A stretch of 64,000 bases of DNA from Verrucomicrobiota bacterium (GTDB lineage Bacteria > Verrucomicrobiota > Verrucomicrobiia > Palsa-1439), in contig PLZV01000051.1 of assembly GCA_003152315.1 (NCBI GenBank), positions 1 to 64,000 on the forward strand, in the 5' to 3' direction. Positions 50,354 to 60,359 of the stretch are shown here, one piece after another. Positions within the stretch are counted from its first letter, which is position 1. Every line of letters begins with the position of its first letter. Made by a program: the position numbers and the translations under genes. Under the pieces are notes generated by a model that worked only from the letters and a program-made list of their open reading frames with translations, had not been told where the DNA came from and searched no databases.

Positions 50354-51085
50354 TTACGGAAGCTTCTCAAGGACCGCCACATAAAGGAAACCAGCGGACT
50401 TCAGGAACCGCTTCACGTGCCAGCCCGTCCCGGAGAGAATCGCCTTCATCTCCTCGGGCGACACAATCAGGTAGTCGAACCACGGTGTGCAACACCGCCG
50501 GTAATGCACCCGGAGCCGCAACTGCCCACTCATCCGGCCCCGACGACGATTGAACCGCTGATAGCGCAAATGGTCCGGATCTTTCGTCTGATAGACGTTG
50601 ACCGACTCCGCCACGATGCGCGCGTCCGGCGACGTGAGCGCGTGCAGCCGTCGCAGTAACCACCGTGCCCGCAACCGGCCGCCGAACAGCCCAAAGTTGT
50701 TGCCCATCATCAAAATCGTGTCGAACCGACCGAGAGCGCGGCTCACTCGCGTGATGGAAAGGACGCGTGCATCCTTCACACCGCGTCGCCGGCAGGTTTT
50801 GACCGCCAGTGGCGACGCATCAATTCCCACGACCTGATGCCCATGCTTCTGCAAGTGCAGACAACACCGGCCCGCGCCGCAGCCAACATCGAGCACCCGT
50901 CCGCGCACAAACTGCATCGCCATCTGCTGATGCCGTGGCCAGTCCTTGAACTCCGCGAAGTAGTTGGGCGCCCCGCCCGACACCGCAAACCACCCGTCGT
51001 CGCGCTCAATAATTTCCGTGCTCGGTTTATCATGCAGGTGATCCCAAACGATGCGACCATAGGCATCTTGCTGTTCCGATAGCAT
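50354..51085 (-). CDS. class I SAM-dependent methyltransferase
   Basis: The 243 residues have motif I VLDVGCGAGRCCLHL, motif II VVGIDASPLAV, motif III-like RFDTILMMGNNFGLFGG and a basic C-terminal half. The N-terminus (YGRIVWDHLHDKPSTEIIERDDGW) resembles small-molecule methyltransferases of the Methyltransf_25/11 group. The substrate is not apparent. It is divergent from the AcuI-like gene and separated from folP by 82 bases. Confidence 0.85.
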   Translation of the reverse strand: MLSEQQDAYGRIVWDHLHDKPSTEIIERDDGWFAVSGGAPNYFAEFKDWPRHQQMAMQFVRGRVLDVGCGAGRCCLHLQKHGHQVVGIDASPLAVKTCRRRGVKDARVLSITRVSRALGRFDTILMMGNNFGLFGGRLRARWLLRRLHALTSPDARIVAESVNVYQTKDPDHLRYQRFNRRRGRMSGQLRLRVHYRRCCTPWFDYLIVSPEEMKAILSGTGWHVKRFLKSAGFLYVAVLEKLP

Positions 51086-51182
51086 GTTGTTTTCCTCTTA
51101 TGCGCCAAGTTTACGCCAACCATGCGCCGACATAAACGGGAAAAACCTTGCTGAGCCATCGTGTCTTGCTAACGTGGAAGGC

Positions 51183-52184
51183 ATGGCCCTTCCCGACCCG
51201 TTCCAAGCCCTGGTCCTTGAGAACCCAAATGGGACCATCCGGACCACGGTCAAGAAACTCCCGGTCGGTTCCCTGCCGGAGGGAGATGTTCTCGTTTCTG
51301 TCGCGTATTCGAGCCTGAACTACAAGGATGCGCTCGCTGTCACCAACCGTGGCAAGATCGTACGCCGCTTCCCGATGGTACCGGGCATCGATTTCTCTGG
51401 CGTGGTGGCGGAGTCAACGTCGGGCCCGTTCAAACCCGGCGATCCAGTCGTACTCACCGGCTGGGGCGTGGGCGAAGAACATTGGGGCGGTTTCGCGCAA
51501 CTCGCGCGCGTGAAATCCGAGTGGCTGTTGCCGTTGCCCCAGGGATTGACATTAAAATGGGCCATGCAGATCGGCACCGCTGGCCTGACGGCGATGTTCT
51601 GCGTGATGGCGCTGGAGGAACACGGAGTGCGACCCGACAAAGGCGAGATCATTGTCACGGGTGCGACAGGCGGCGTGGGCTGCGTTGCGGTGATGTTACT
51701 GGCAAAACTAGGCTATCGCGTCGTGGCCTCAACCGGTAAAGCCGATGGACACGAGTTCCTGAAGTCTCTCGGCGCTCACGAGGTGATCGACCGCAATAAG
51801 TTGGCTGTGCGGAGTGACAAACCGCTGGAGCGGGGGCGCTGGGCGGGCGCCGTGGACTCGGTCGGCGGGGAAACGCTCGCCGCGCTGCTGCGACAGATGG
51901 AGCGCGAGGGCTGCGTAACGGCCGTCGGCCTGGCCGGCGGCGCTGAGCTTCACGCGACCGTTTACCCGTTCATTTTGCGAGCGGTGAGCCTGGTCGGCAT
52001 TTCGTCCGTGTACATGGCGACGGAACGGCGGCGTACGGCGTGGACACGGCTGGCGGGCGAATTACCGATGGATACGCTGGATCGCCTGACCCAGACAGCG
52101 CGATTGTCCGATGTGCCCGCGCTGGGTGAGCAGATGATCGACGGAAAGCTTCGCGGTCGCGTGGTGATCGACGTAAACGCGTGA
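51183..52184 (+). CDS. acuI: MDR-family NADPH oxidoreductase, AcuI/YhdH type
   Basis: The 333 residues match acryloyl-CoA reductase-type MDR proteins: SSLNYKDALAVTNRGKIV, PGIDFSGVV, GWGVGEEHWGGFAQLARV, AMQIGTAGLTAMFCVMALE, then the NADPH loop VTGATGGVGCVAV and AVDSVGGETLAALLRQ. AcuI reduces acrylyl-CoA to propionyl-CoA and protects against acrylate toxicity. The ATG at 51183 (MALPDPFQ) follows GGAAGG and begins the conserved domain. It is convergent with ftsH. The substrate is inferred from subfamily. Confidence 0.85.
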   Translation: MALPDPFQALVLENPNGTIRTTVKKLPVGSLPEGDVLVSVAYSSLNYKDALAVTNRGKIVRRFPMVPGIDFSGVVAESTSGPFKPGDPVVLTGWGVGEEHWGGFAQLARVKSEWLLPLPQGLTLKWAMQIGTAGLTAMFCVMALEEHGVRPDKGEIIVTGATGGVGCVAVMLLAKLGYRVVASTGKADGHEFLKSLGAHEVIDRNKLAVRSDKPLERGRWAGAVDSVGGETLAALLRQMEREGCVTAVGLAGGAELHATVYPFILRAVSLVGISSVYMATERRRTAWTRLAGELPMDTLDRLTQTARLSDVPALGEQMIDGKLRGRVVIDVNA

Positions 52185-52200
52185 ACTGGCCGCGGAACGC

Positions 52201-54234
52201 TCAGGCATTCGCCGGCGACGTCCCAATGCCGGGCGTGGGGAAAGGTTCGGGCTTCGTCTCTCCCTTGGCCTTCTCCGCCTGAGGCGCTGCCGGGACCGAC
52301 GACGAGAGTCCCGGAGGACGGGTCGGCGGGTTCTGGAGTTTGCCGGTGTCGATGATTTCGGTGATCTCCGCCGCGTCGAGCGTCTCGTACTCGAGCAAGG
52401 CCTCAGCCAACGCGATGAGCTTGTCCTTGTTGGACACGAGAATCTCCTTGGCGCGGGAATAAGCCTCGTCGATGATCCGACGCACTTCTCCATCGATGTC
52501 GCGGGCGGTTTGTTCGCTGACCTCGCGGCCCTTGAAAAGGTCGCGACCCAGGAACATGTGCTCTTCGTGTTCGCTGACGTTGACCATGCCGATCTTCTCG
52601 CTCATACCCCATTCGGTGACCATCTTGCGAGCGATGTGCGTGGCTTGCTTGATGTCGCCCGCGGCGCCACTCGTGGAATCACCGAAAGTCAATTCCTCTG
52701 CAATGCGACCGCCCATGATACCCGCGACTTCATCGAGCAACTGTTTCTTGCTTTCGTGATATTTGTCCTTCACCGGCAAGGAGAACGTGGCGCCCAGGTA
52801 CATGCCGCGCGGGATGATGGTGACTTTGTGCAGCGGCTCGGTGAAATCGAGCTTGAACATTACCAAGGCGTGACCCGCTTCGTGATAGGCCGTGACCTTC
52901 TTGTCCTTCTCGTCCATCACGCGGCTGCGGCGCTCGCGACCCCAGCGCACCTTGTCGCGGGCTTCTTCGAGCTCTTCCATCCCAACGCCCTTCTTGTCGT
53001 TGCGGGCACCCAGTAGCGCTGCCTCATTGATGAGGTTGGCAAGGTCGGCACCGGAGAAACCGGGCGTCCCGCGGGCGATAACGGTGAAGTCAACGTCCTT
53101 CGAGAGTTTCACGGCCCGAGCATGAACTTTCAAAATCTCTTCGCGGCCCACGAGGTCGGGCATGTCGATGACAATCTGGCGGTCGAAACGTCCGGGGCGC
53201 AGCAACGCCGAGTCCAGCACGTCGGGGCGGTTCGTGGCCGCAATGATGATAACGCCTTCCTGAGTGTCGAATCCATCCATCTCGACGAGCAACGCATTGA
53301 GCGTCTGCTCGCGTTCATCGTGGCCACCGCCGATGCCGCTGAAACGCGAGCGGCCGACCGCGTCGATTTCGTCGATGAAAATGAGGCAGGGTGCATTCTT
53401 CTTGCCCTGCTCGAACATGTCACGGACACGGCTCGCGCCCACACCGACGAACATTTCCACGAAATCCGAGCCGCTAATGCTGAAGAACGGCACGTCAGCT
53501 TCGCCCGCGATGGCTTTTGCCAGGAGCGTCTTGCCCGTTCCCGGCGGGCCAACCATCAACACGCCTTTCGGGATGCGACCACCGAGCCGCTGGAATTTCT
53601 TCGGGTCTTTGAGGAATTGGATGATCTCCTCGACTTCTTCCTTGGCTTCCGCCATGCCGGCGACTTCCTTGAACGTGACTTTGTTCTTGTCGCGGTTGAG
53701 CATGCGGGCTCGTGACTTGCCAAAACTCATGGCTCCTTTCCCGGCGAGCTTGATTTGGCGGATAAAAACGAAATAGATGACTGCGAAAATCAAAATGAGC
53801 GGCAACAATCCCGACGACATAAACGCCATCCACCACTGGTTCGCCTCGGTGTACTCAAACGAGATGTTGTGTTCCTTGAAGAATTTGCGGATGTCGTCGC
53901 TGTATTTGACCTTGGCGGCGAAATTGACGCTCTTTGGTTCAACGCCGTTCTTGGCCGGTACCTCGTAGACGCCTTTAATCGTGTCCAGCATACCGACGCC
54001 AGCAACGACCGTGGCCTTCTTGACCACGCCTTCCTCAACCTTCTGTTCCAGCTGGCCGTAGGTGAGTTCTTCGACGTTGTCCTGCTGGAACTGGCGGAAC
54101 TTCCAAAACAACGGCACCATGATTAGGACGACCACCCAAATGAGGATCACCCGATATGGGAACCGAGGATCGCGGTTGTCGCCAGGTCGTTTCAGACGGG
54201 GTAACCGCCCCTTTTTATTGTCGTTATCTTCCAT
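52201..54234 (-). CDS. ftsH: ATP-dependent membrane zinc metalloprotease
   Basis: The 677 residues have two membrane helices ([13 protein letters not shown] and [17 protein letters not shown]) around a periplasmic domain. The AAA+ module has Walker A GPPGTGKT (229-236), Walker [12 protein letters not shown] and the pore motif FVEMFVG. The peptidase has the zinc site H451EAGH. The C-terminal tail is Pro/Glu-rich. FtsH degrades membrane and regulatory proteins such as LpxC, relevant to the lipid A pathway here. It is divergent from the HDAC-like gene across 143 bases. Confidence 0.97.
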   Translation of the reverse strand: MEDNDNKKGRLPRLKRPGDNRDPRFPYRVILIWVVVLIMVPLFWKFRQFQQDNVEELTYGQLEQKVEEGVVKKATVVAGVGMLDTIKGVYEVPAKNGVEPKSVNFAAKVKYSDDIRKFFKEHNISFEYTEANQWWMAFMSSGLLPLILIFAVIYFVFIRQIKLAGKGAMSFGKSRARMLNRDKNKVTFKEVAGMAEAKEEVEEIIQFLKDPKKFQRLGGRIPKGVLMVGPPGTGKTLLAKAIAGEADVPFFSISGSDFVEMFVGVGASRVRDMFEQGKKNAPCLIFIDEIDAVGRSRFSGIGGGHDEREQTLNALLVEMDGFDTQEGVIIIAATNRPDVLDSALLRPGRFDRQIVIDMPDLVGREEILKVHARAVKLSKDVDFTVIARGTPGFSGADLANLINEAALLGARNDKKGVGMEELEEARDKVRWGRERRSRVMDEKDKKVTAYHEAGHALVMFKLDFTEPLHKVTIIPRGMYLGATFSLPVKDKYHESKKQLLDEVAGIMGGRIAEELTFGDSTSGAAGDIKQATHIARKMVTEWGMSEKIGMVNVSEHEEHMFLGRDLFKGREVSEQTARDIDGEVRRIIDEAYSRAKEILVSNKDKLIALAEALLEYETLDAAEITEIIDTGKLQNPPTRPPGLSSSVPAAPQAEKAKGETKPEPFPTPGIGTSPANA

Positions 54235-54377
54235 TGTGATAAATCCAGCCTAATTTACTTCACCGGAGGTCAAAGCGCCACGGCAAAAAACTTGTGGCAA
54301 CCTAGCACACGCCTCCGACCAATGCAACAGGATAGGTTTGCGCGATCGCAGCGCGCTGCTATGATACTGGCTCGACC

Positions 54378-55259
54378 ATGGTTATTCTCTACTCCTCTCG
54401 TTGCCTCGATTATGCCGCCCCCGGCCATCCCGAAAGCCCGGAACGCGTCCGTTCTGCGGTCGCTCAACTACAGAAGGACTTTCACACGTGGTTGCTGCCC
54501 ACGCCTTGCACCGATGAAGATATTCTCCGCGTCCACACCCGCGAACTCCTCGAAGCCGTGCGCCTGGGCACATTCGCGGATGCAGACACGCCGTTCTTCC
54601 CGGGAATCCTCGACCTCGCGAAACTCTCGGCGGGCGCCGCCATCCTCGCCGCTGAACATGCGCTCGCCGGCCGACCCGCTTTTTCACTGATGCGTCCGCC
54701 CGGCCATCATGCAGAACGCAACCGCGTAATGGGCTTCTGTTATCTCAATAACATCGCCATCGCGGTCGCCAGGGCTCTCCATTCCTCCTCCCACGTCCGT
54801 CGCATCGCCATTTTCGATTTCGACTGCCACCACGGAAACGGCACCGAAGATATTTTCCGGGACGACAAGCGTGTGTTATTCGTCTCGGTGCACCAATCCC
54901 CGTGCTATCCCGGCACCGGCCTCACCGCGCAAGGCAATTGCCTCAACTATCCACTGCCGCCGAACACCCGGCCCGCGCAATTTCTGGCGGCCTTGGACGA
55001 AGGTCTCAAGCGTATCCGTGACTTCCAGCCGGATCTGCTCGCGGTCTCGGCAGGATTTGATGCCTATAAGAGCGATCCAATCACCAATATGGATTTGGAA
55101 ATCGAAACCTTCCGCGAAATCGGTCACCGCATTGCGGCGGTTACGCAATCGGCACCGGACGCGCCTGCGCTGCCCTGTTTTGCCGTTCTGGAGGGCGGTT
55201 ACTCCCGCGATTTCGCGCGGTGCGTGGAGGCATTCGCGAGCGGATGGGAGCGACACTGA
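54378..55259 (+). CDS. histone deacetylase-family amidohydrolase
   Basis: The 293-residue HDAC-fold hydrolase has RPPGHHAERN (catalytic His pair), FCYLNNIAIA, IFDFDCHHGNGTEDIF (zinc Asp and His), HQSPCYPGTG and SAGFDAYKSDP (second zinc Asp). The family (acetoin utilisation proteins, acetylpolyamine hydrolases, HDAC-like) removes acetyl groups from lysine or polyamines. A polyamine substrate would connect with the deoxyhypusine synthase-like protein, but nothing here proves it. The ATG at 54378 starts the first strand. Confidence 0.93.
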   Translation: MVILYSSRCLDYAAPGHPESPERVRSAVAQLQKDFHTWLLPTPCTDEDILRVHTRELLEAVRLGTFADADTPFFPGILDLAKLSAGAAILAAEHALAGRPAFSLMRPPGHHAERNRVMGFCYLNNIAIAVARALHSSSHVRRIAIFDFDCHHGNGTEDIFRDDKRVLFVSVHQSPCYPGTGLTAQGNCLNYPLPPNTRPAQFLAALDEGLKRIRDFQPDLLAVSAGFDAYKSDPITNMDLEIETFREIGHRIAAVTQSAPDAPALPCFAVLEGGYSRDFARCVEAFASGWERH

Positions 55260-55296
55260 GATTCCGTCTCGACGCCGGTAAATCCGCTGTGCGAAA

Positions 55297-56871
55297 ATGT
55301 CTCATGCTGCAGCTACCCTGACAATGTCCGTGCCAACCGAAAATACCTCAGCCACGCCGCGTCCGTTCGATAAGGGTCTGTGGCTGGCCGTCATCTGCAT
55401 GGTCGCAGTGCTGACCGTATTGCGCTTCTCACTCTGCGGCATCGTCGAACTGCTCCCCGAAGAAACGTACTACTGGACCTACGCGCAACATCCGGCCTTC
55501 GGCTATTTCGACCATCCGCCCATGGTGGCCTGGATCATTACGGTCGGGACGACTTTGTTTGGCGACACGGCGCTGGGTGTGCGCATCGTGACGTTTGTAC
55601 TCTGGATGGCATCCGCCGGTCTGCTGTTTCTGACGGGACGGATGTGGTTTGGGCGACGAACGGCGCTGGCGGCGACGTTGTTCTTCACCCTGCTGCCGAT
55701 TTACGTCGGGATGGGACTGATCGTAACCCCGGACGCGCCGCTCGTGTTCTTCTGGGTGGCGACGTTATATGTGATATCGAAGGCGCTACATACTGGCCGT
55801 GGTGGCTACTGGCTGCTGGCGGGCGTGACGTTCGGCGGTGCGCTGCTCTCCAAGTACTACGCGCTCCTGCTCGCGCCGTCACTGTTGTGGTTCCTGTTGC
55901 TGTCGCCGAATCATCGCCACTGGCTCCGTCGCCCGCAACCGTGGCTGGCCTTGCCGATTGCGCTGGCGGTATTCAGTCCCGTGATCATTTGGAACGCGCA
56001 ACACCAGTGGACCTCGTTCCTCTTTCAGTCCACGCGCACGGTGGGACCGCAGAAGAACACCTTGCGCAATGTGTCTTTATTCTGGCTTGTGCAACTCGCC
56101 ATGCTCACACCGCCTTTCTTCGCCTTGTTCACGGGCGCAGCGGCGCGGGGAATTCGCCGCGGCTGGCTACAGCATGACGACCGTTGGAACTTCGTCGCCT
56201 CGTTTTCGCTGCCGCTGTTTTTCCTGTTCGCCGCCGCCAGTTTCAAGACGGAGATCCATGTAAACTGGACCGCCCCGGCGTTCCTGTCGTTGATGCTCGG
56301 CGGGGCGGCGATTCTCCTGGAAGGTCTCGATGCCGCGGAGCCGTCGCGGGCAAAACGTTGGCGCGTAGGCGCGTGGGTGACGATCGCGCTGTGTGCACTG
56401 GCTATCGTGTTTGGACATACGAGCCTCGCGTGGGGATTTCCCAGGTTCCTGGCGTACACGCATGCGGGCGGCTGGCAGGCGACCGCGCAGCAGGTGGATG
56501 CCATGCGCACGCGGACTCGAAATGAAACCAGCCAGGAGCCGTTCGTACTCGGGATGGAGAAATATAGCGCCGCCGAAATCGGTTTCCACCTGCATCAGCC
56601 CTATGAATGTGTCAATGCCTATGCGGTCGGCGCGCAAGGGCTAAGCTATCGTTATTGGACGGACCTGGGTAAGTTCGAAGGCCGACCCGCTGTGGTCGTG
56701 TTTCCCAAACCCCCCGGCAATATGCTGGACCAACTTCGCCTGCATTTCGACCAGGTCGGTGAACCAGAGTATTCGCAGGTGCGGGCAGGTGGAACACGAC
56801 AGCGCCACATGTACCTCGTCATCTGCACCGGCTACCACGCCAAGGAACAATCGCCTTCGAGTCCACATTGA
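55297..56871 (+). CDS. PMT/ArnT-family membrane glycosyltransferase
   Basis: The 524 residues have about 12 membrane helices. The first loop holds the PMT_2 signature EETYYWTYAQHPAFGYFDHPP, where the acidic pair is EE rather than DE. Such GT-C enzymes use polyprenyl-phosphate sugars to modify lipid A, proteins or glycans on the periplasmic side. The C-terminal soluble domain is about 130 residues. It follows the HDAC-like gene by 37 bases. Whether it transfers aminoarabinose or another sugar is undetermined. Confidence 0.88.
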   Translation: MSHAAATLTMSVPTENTSATPRPFDKGLWLAVICMVAVLTVLRFSLCGIVELLPEETYYWTYAQHPAFGYFDHPPMVAWIITVGTTLFGDTALGVRIVTFVLWMASAGLLFLTGRMWFGRRTALAATLFFTLLPIYVGMGLIVTPDAPLVFFWVATLYVISKALHTGRGGYWLLAGVTFGGALLSKYYALLLAPSLLWFLLLSPNHRHWLRRPQPWLALPIALAVFSPVIIWNAQHQWTSFLFQSTRTVGPQKNTLRNVSLFWLVQLAMLTPPFFALFTGAAARGIRRGWLQHDDRWNFVASFSLPLFFLFAAASFKTEIHVNWTAPAFLSLMLGGAAILLEGLDAAEPSRAKRWRVGAWVTIALCALAIVFGHTSLAWGFPRFLAYTHAGGWQATAQQVDAMRTRTRNETSQEPFVLGMEKYSAAEIGFHLHQPYECVNAYAVGAQGLSYRYWTDLGKFEGRPAVVVFPKPPGNMLDQLRLHFDQVGEPEYSQVRAGGTRQRHMYLVICTGYHAKEQSPSSPH

Positions 56872-56975
56872 GGTGGACAGGGATCCCTAATAAGCGGGCC
56901 GAGGAGGCAAAATCGCGCTTTCGTTTCCGCGCGTTTCGTTGTATCGTTTTACGGTGAAATTGTGGGGGTTGCATC

Positions 56976-57527
56976 ATGGGTGAGTTGTCCAAAGGGATTT
57001 CTGTCGGCTGCGTGAACAATCGGGTCTATGCCCGCGTGGTGGGTCGCGGAACATTCCAGAACAGCCAACCGCTGCGCCAGTTCGCTCTGGAGAAGATCGA
57101 CCAGGGGCAGGGACAATTCATTATCGATCTCGGCCCTTGTCAAGGTATGGACAGCACCTTTCTCGGCATGTTGGCGGGTATTGGACTGCGGCTGCGGCAA
57201 AACGGTCCGACAGCCTCCATCCACATCGTCAACATCAATGCTCGCAACATGGACCTACTTCAGACACTTGGGCTGGATCGGCTTTTCCTCATCAATGCCG
57301 ACGCACCCGCGTTCCCGTCGGACGCCGAGTATCACCAACTGCCGGACACCGACATCACCCAACTCAAGCATCCGCTGAACAAGGACGAGACCGCCGACCT
57401 GATGATCGAGGCACACGACAATCTCGCTCGTATCGACCAGCGTAACACGCCGAGGTTCAAAGAGCTGGCCCGGTTCCTGCGCGAAACTGTCGAGCGTCGT
57501 CACCCCAACGGCAAGGAGAAAAAATAG
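56976..57527 (+). CDS. STAS domain protein with C-terminal extension
   Basis: The 183 residues start with a STAS fold (about 5-115): VYARVVGRGTFQNS, FIIDLGPCQGMDSTFLGMLAGIG with S60 at the usual phosphoacceptor place, and IHIVNINARNMDLLQTLGL. A 65-residue helical extension follows (DETADLMIEAHDNLARI). It opens a STAS-STAS-HATPase set, so it is likely an anti-anti-sigma-like partner in a phosphorylation switch. Its C-terminus may bind another partner. Confidence 0.85.
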   Translation: MGELSKGISVGCVNNRVYARVVGRGTFQNSQPLRQFALEKIDQGQGQFIIDLGPCQGMDSTFLGMLAGIGLRLRQNGPTASIHIVNINARNMDLLQTLGLDRLFLINADAPAFPSDAEYHQLPDTDITQLKHPLNKDETADLMIEAHDNLARIDQRNTPRFKELARFLRETVERRHPNGKEKK

Positions 57528-57605
57528 ACCCACAGATATGCGAAGCGAACAGGTCATCACCTCCCACGGCGACGTTCCACTGACAATCAGGAGGACGCAA
57601 TACCC

Positions 57606-57956
57606 ATGAAGGATTTTCGGATCGATCACGAGTCTCGCGGCCCCGTACAACTCATCCGCCTGGTCGGCTCGCTGGATATGTATTCGTTCCCACGGCTGGA
57701 GTCCCAGCTCAATGCCCTTTTCCAGCAGGGCCGTTATTCCCTGGTTCTGGATTGTCGCGATCTTGATTATATCGGCAGTGCGGGGCTCGGCGCGCTCATC
57801 GGGTTTGCCAAACAGGCTCGCGAGCACAACGGCGATCTCCGGCTGCTCAACGTGCCCGAACGCATTTACAAAATCATCGAGCTTCTCGGCTTCACGAAGG
57901 TTCTCCAGGTCCATCAAACCGAGGACGACGCGGTCGGCAGTTTTCAAGCGAAGTGA
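57606..57956 (+). CDS. anti-anti-sigma factor-like STAS protein
   Basis: The 116-residue single STAS domain has LVGSLDMYSFPRLESQLNAL, then DCRDLDYIGSAGLGALIGFAK with S58 as the conserved phosphoserine, and LRLLNVPERIYKIIELLG. AGGAGG precedes the ATG. Directly downstream is its expected kinase. In the partner-switch model the unphosphorylated form binds the kinase and frees its target. Confidence 0.92.
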   Translation: MKDFRIDHESRGPVQLIRLVGSLDMYSFPRLESQLNALFQQGRYSLVLDCRDLDYIGSAGLGALIGFAKQAREHNGDLRLLNVPERIYKIIELLGFTKVLQVHQTEDDAVGSFQAK

Positions 57957-57978
57957 GTCATAACTGATGTAAGGCCGC

Positions 57979-58458
57979 ATGGAGTTACCCGAAAACATTC
58001 ACCGCAAGGAATCAGCGGACAAACTTCTCATCCAGACGCCGGGCCATGGTAGTTATCTCGCCTATATCCGCGCGATCGTCGGCGACCTCGCCCGCAAGGT
58101 CGGGTTTGACGAGGGCGAAGTTGCCAAGATCGAAATGGCCGTGGACGAAGCCTGCTCCAACGTCGTCCGTCATGCCTACTCGCCGGACAAGGAATGGTGC
58201 TGGCAGCAACGTGACCCAGAGATTCGCCTCGATATCCGCATCGAAGGCAGTCGCCTGATCATCGAGATTAACGACCACGGCCAGCGTTTCGACTTCGCCA
58301 ACTACCGTCCCGCCAGGATGGAGGATCACCTGCGGGAAATGAAGCCGGGTGGCTACGGCATCCCGATCATGCGCAATTTCATGGACGAAGTGCAGTACAG
58401 TTCCAACGACCAAACCGGCAATACCCTGCGGATGGTCAAATACTTGAAAAAACCCTAG
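57979..58458 (+). CDS. RsbW-like serine kinase / anti-sigma factor
   Basis: The 159-residue GHKL ATPase has the N box MAVDEACSNVVRHAY (57-65), INDHGQRFD (G1, D99-G101) and PGGYGIPIMRN (G2). This layout is that of RsbW/SpoIIAB kinases that phosphorylate STAS proteins and hold a sigma factor or response partner. It lies 22 bases after the STAS gene. No sigma factor or phosphatase is in the window, so the target is unknown. The grpE-dnaJ genes follow by 31 bases, which may place stress genes under the same promoter. Confidence 0.92.
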   Translation: MELPENIHRKESADKLLIQTPGHGSYLAYIRAIVGDLARKVGFDEGEVAKIEMAVDEACSNVVRHAYSPDKEWCWQQRDPEIRLDIRIEGSRLIIEINDHGQRFDFANYRPARMEDHLREMKPGGYGIPIMRNFMDEVQYSSNDQTGNTLRMVKYLKKP

Positions 58459-58489
58459 CTCTCCCCCATTGTAGTTCCAGAAGTTCCTT

Positions 58490-59107
58490 ATGAGTAAAAA
58501 AGATAAACACACAAAACCTGCGCCGCTGACCGCCACGGACGAAAGTATACCTGCGGCGGAGGACGAGACGTCTGCGGAGATTCAGCCCGATTCCATTTCC
58601 GTGGAGGAGTTGCAAGAATTGAAGACCAAGGCGGCGAAGGCCGACGAGAACTGGGACAAATACCTCCGCACCGTCGCCGACCTCGACAACTACCGCAAGC
58701 GCGTGGCTCGCGAGAAGGAGGAACTCGCCCGCTTCACCTCCGAACGCGTCGTCGCCGCGCTGTTACCTGCGCTCGACAACCTTGAGCGGGCCATTGAATC
58801 CGCGCAGGCGCACGGCGCCGAGAACTCTTCGCTTCTGGAAGGCCTCACTCAGGTCTACAACCAATTCCGCCGCACGCTCCTGGAATTTGGCCTCCAGGAA
58901 ATCATCGCCGGCGCGGGCCAGCCATTCGACCCGAATCTCCACGAAGCCGTCGGCCAGGTCGACTCCGCCGCACACGCGGAAGGCCACGTCATTGAGCAGC
59001 TTCAGCGCGGCTACAAACTCGCCGACCGTCTGCTGCGTCCGGCGCGCGTGGTCGTCAGTAAAGGCTTGCCCGACCCGGCCGATCCCGCTCCCGAGACTTC
59101 CGAATGA
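58490..59107 (+). CDS. grpE: nucleotide exchange factor of DnaK
   Basis: The 205 residues have an acidic, disordered N-terminus, a long coiled coil (about 40-110, with [20 protein letters not shown]) and a beta-wing domain with [23 protein letters not shown]. GrpE releases ADP from DnaK. It overlaps dnaJ by four bases (ATGA). dnaK itself is not in the window. Confidence 0.95.
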   Translation: MSKKDKHTKPAPLTATDESIPAAEDETSAEIQPDSISVEELQELKTKAAKADENWDKYLRTVADLDNYRKRVAREKEELARFTSERVVAALLPALDNLERAIESAQAHGAENSSLLEGLTQVYNQFRRTLLEFGLQEIIAGAGQPFDPNLHEAVGQVDSAAHAEGHVIEQLQRGYKLADRLLRPARVVVSKGLPDPADPAPETSE

Positions 59108-60273
59108 CCAAGCGCGATTACTATGAGGTGATCGGAGTTGCGCGGGAGGCTTCGGACGAGGAACTCAAGAAGTCCTACCGCAAGCTCGCGCTCAAGTACC
59201 ATCCCGACAAGAATCCGGGCAACAAGGAAGCCGAGGAAAAATTCAAGGAACTCGGGGAAGCGTACGAGGTGCTGAGCGATCCACAAAAACGCGCTGCGTA
59301 CGACCGTTTCGGCCACGCCGCCTTCGCGCCTGGTGGCGGCGCCCGTGGTCCACAAGCCGGCGGTGGATTCCACGATCCATTCGAGATATTCCGCGACGTC
59401 TTCGGTGGCGGTGCAGGTGGTAGCGGCATCTTTGACGATTTTATTGAGCAAGCTTTTGGGGGAGGCGGTGGTCGCACTTCCCGCGGGGGGGGACAGCGCG
59501 GCAACGATTTGCGGTATGACCTGGAGATCGAACTTGAGGATACCGTCGCCGGGCTGGAAAAAGAGATTACCTTTACCAAACTTGATACATGCACGGAATG
59601 CCACGGTCGGGGTGCGTCGGAAGGCTCCAAGGCCGAGACTTGCCCAACGTGTCGCGGCCAGGGACAGGTGGCCCATTCACGTGGTTTTTTCACCGTCGCG
59701 TCGACCTGCCCGCGTTGCAACGGCGCCGGCCAGATTGTGAAAAATCCGTGCAAGCGCTGCGGTGGCGAAGGACGGATGCAGAATCGCACGAAATTGAAGG
59801 TCCGCATTCCCGCCGGCATTGAAGATGGTTCGCGTCTCCGCAGTTCGGGCCACGGCGAAGCCGGGGTGCGCGGTGGCCAATCCGGTGACCTGTACGTTGT
59901 CATCCACATCCGGCCGCATGACATTTTTTCACGCCATGGTGACGACCTGCTGTGCGAAGTCCCGATCAGTTTCCCCACGGCGGCCCTGGGCGGCGAGATC
60001 GAAGTCCCAACGCTCAGCGGCGCTGCCCGCCTGAAAATTCCGCCCGGCACACAGGGTGCCACGCTCTTCCGCCTGCGCGGGAAGGGCCTGCCCAACGTGC
60101 ACGGCCGCGGTCATGGCGACCAGCACATCCGGGTCCTCGTCGAAGTGCCGTCCCGGCTCTCCCGTGTCCAACGTGAAAAACTCGACGAGTTCGCCGCCAT
60201 CGCGAGCGAAGATTCCTATCCGCAACTCAAGACCTTCCTGGAAAAGGCCAAGCGCTTCTTCGGCGGGAAATAA
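59104..60273 (+). CDS. dnaJ: chaperone DnaJ
   Basis: The 389 residues form a canonical type I DnaJ: J domain with KYHPDKNPG, a Gly-rich linker ([22 protein letters not shown]), four zinc motifs ([32 protein letters not shown]), then substrate-binding C-terminal domains. It stimulates DnaK ATPase. It is co-transcribed with grpE and probably rsmE. Confidence 0.97.
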   Translation: MTKRDYYEVIGVAREASDEELKKSYRKLALKYHPDKNPGNKEAEEKFKELGEAYEVLSDPQKRAAYDRFGHAAFAPGGGARGPQAGGGFHDPFEIFRDVFGGGAGGSGIFDDFIEQAFGGGGGRTSRGGGQRGNDLRYDLEIELEDTVAGLEKEITFTKLDTCTECHGRGASEGSKAETCPTCRGQGQVAHSRGFFTVASTCPRCNGAGQIVKNPCKRCGGEGRMQNRTKLKVRIPAGIEDGSRLRSSGHGEAGVRGGQSGDLYVVIHIRPHDIFSRHGDDLLCEVPISFPTAALGGEIEVPTLSGAARLKIPPGTQGATLFRLRGKGLPNVHGRGHGDQHIRVLVEVPSRLSRVQREKLDEFAAIASEDSYPQLKTFLEKAKRFFGGK

Positions 60274-60359
60274 GGAAATGAGCGTCGAACCGCCAGCCAC
60301 AACCCGTTGCGACGCTTGTGGTGGCTGAACGTAGTCGTTAGAAGAAGCGCCATTTTATC

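Noticed and set aside
56880-56889. AGGGATCCCT palindrome before the STAS gene
   Set aside because: A ten-base palindrome alone, with no repeat or spacing that suggests an operator.
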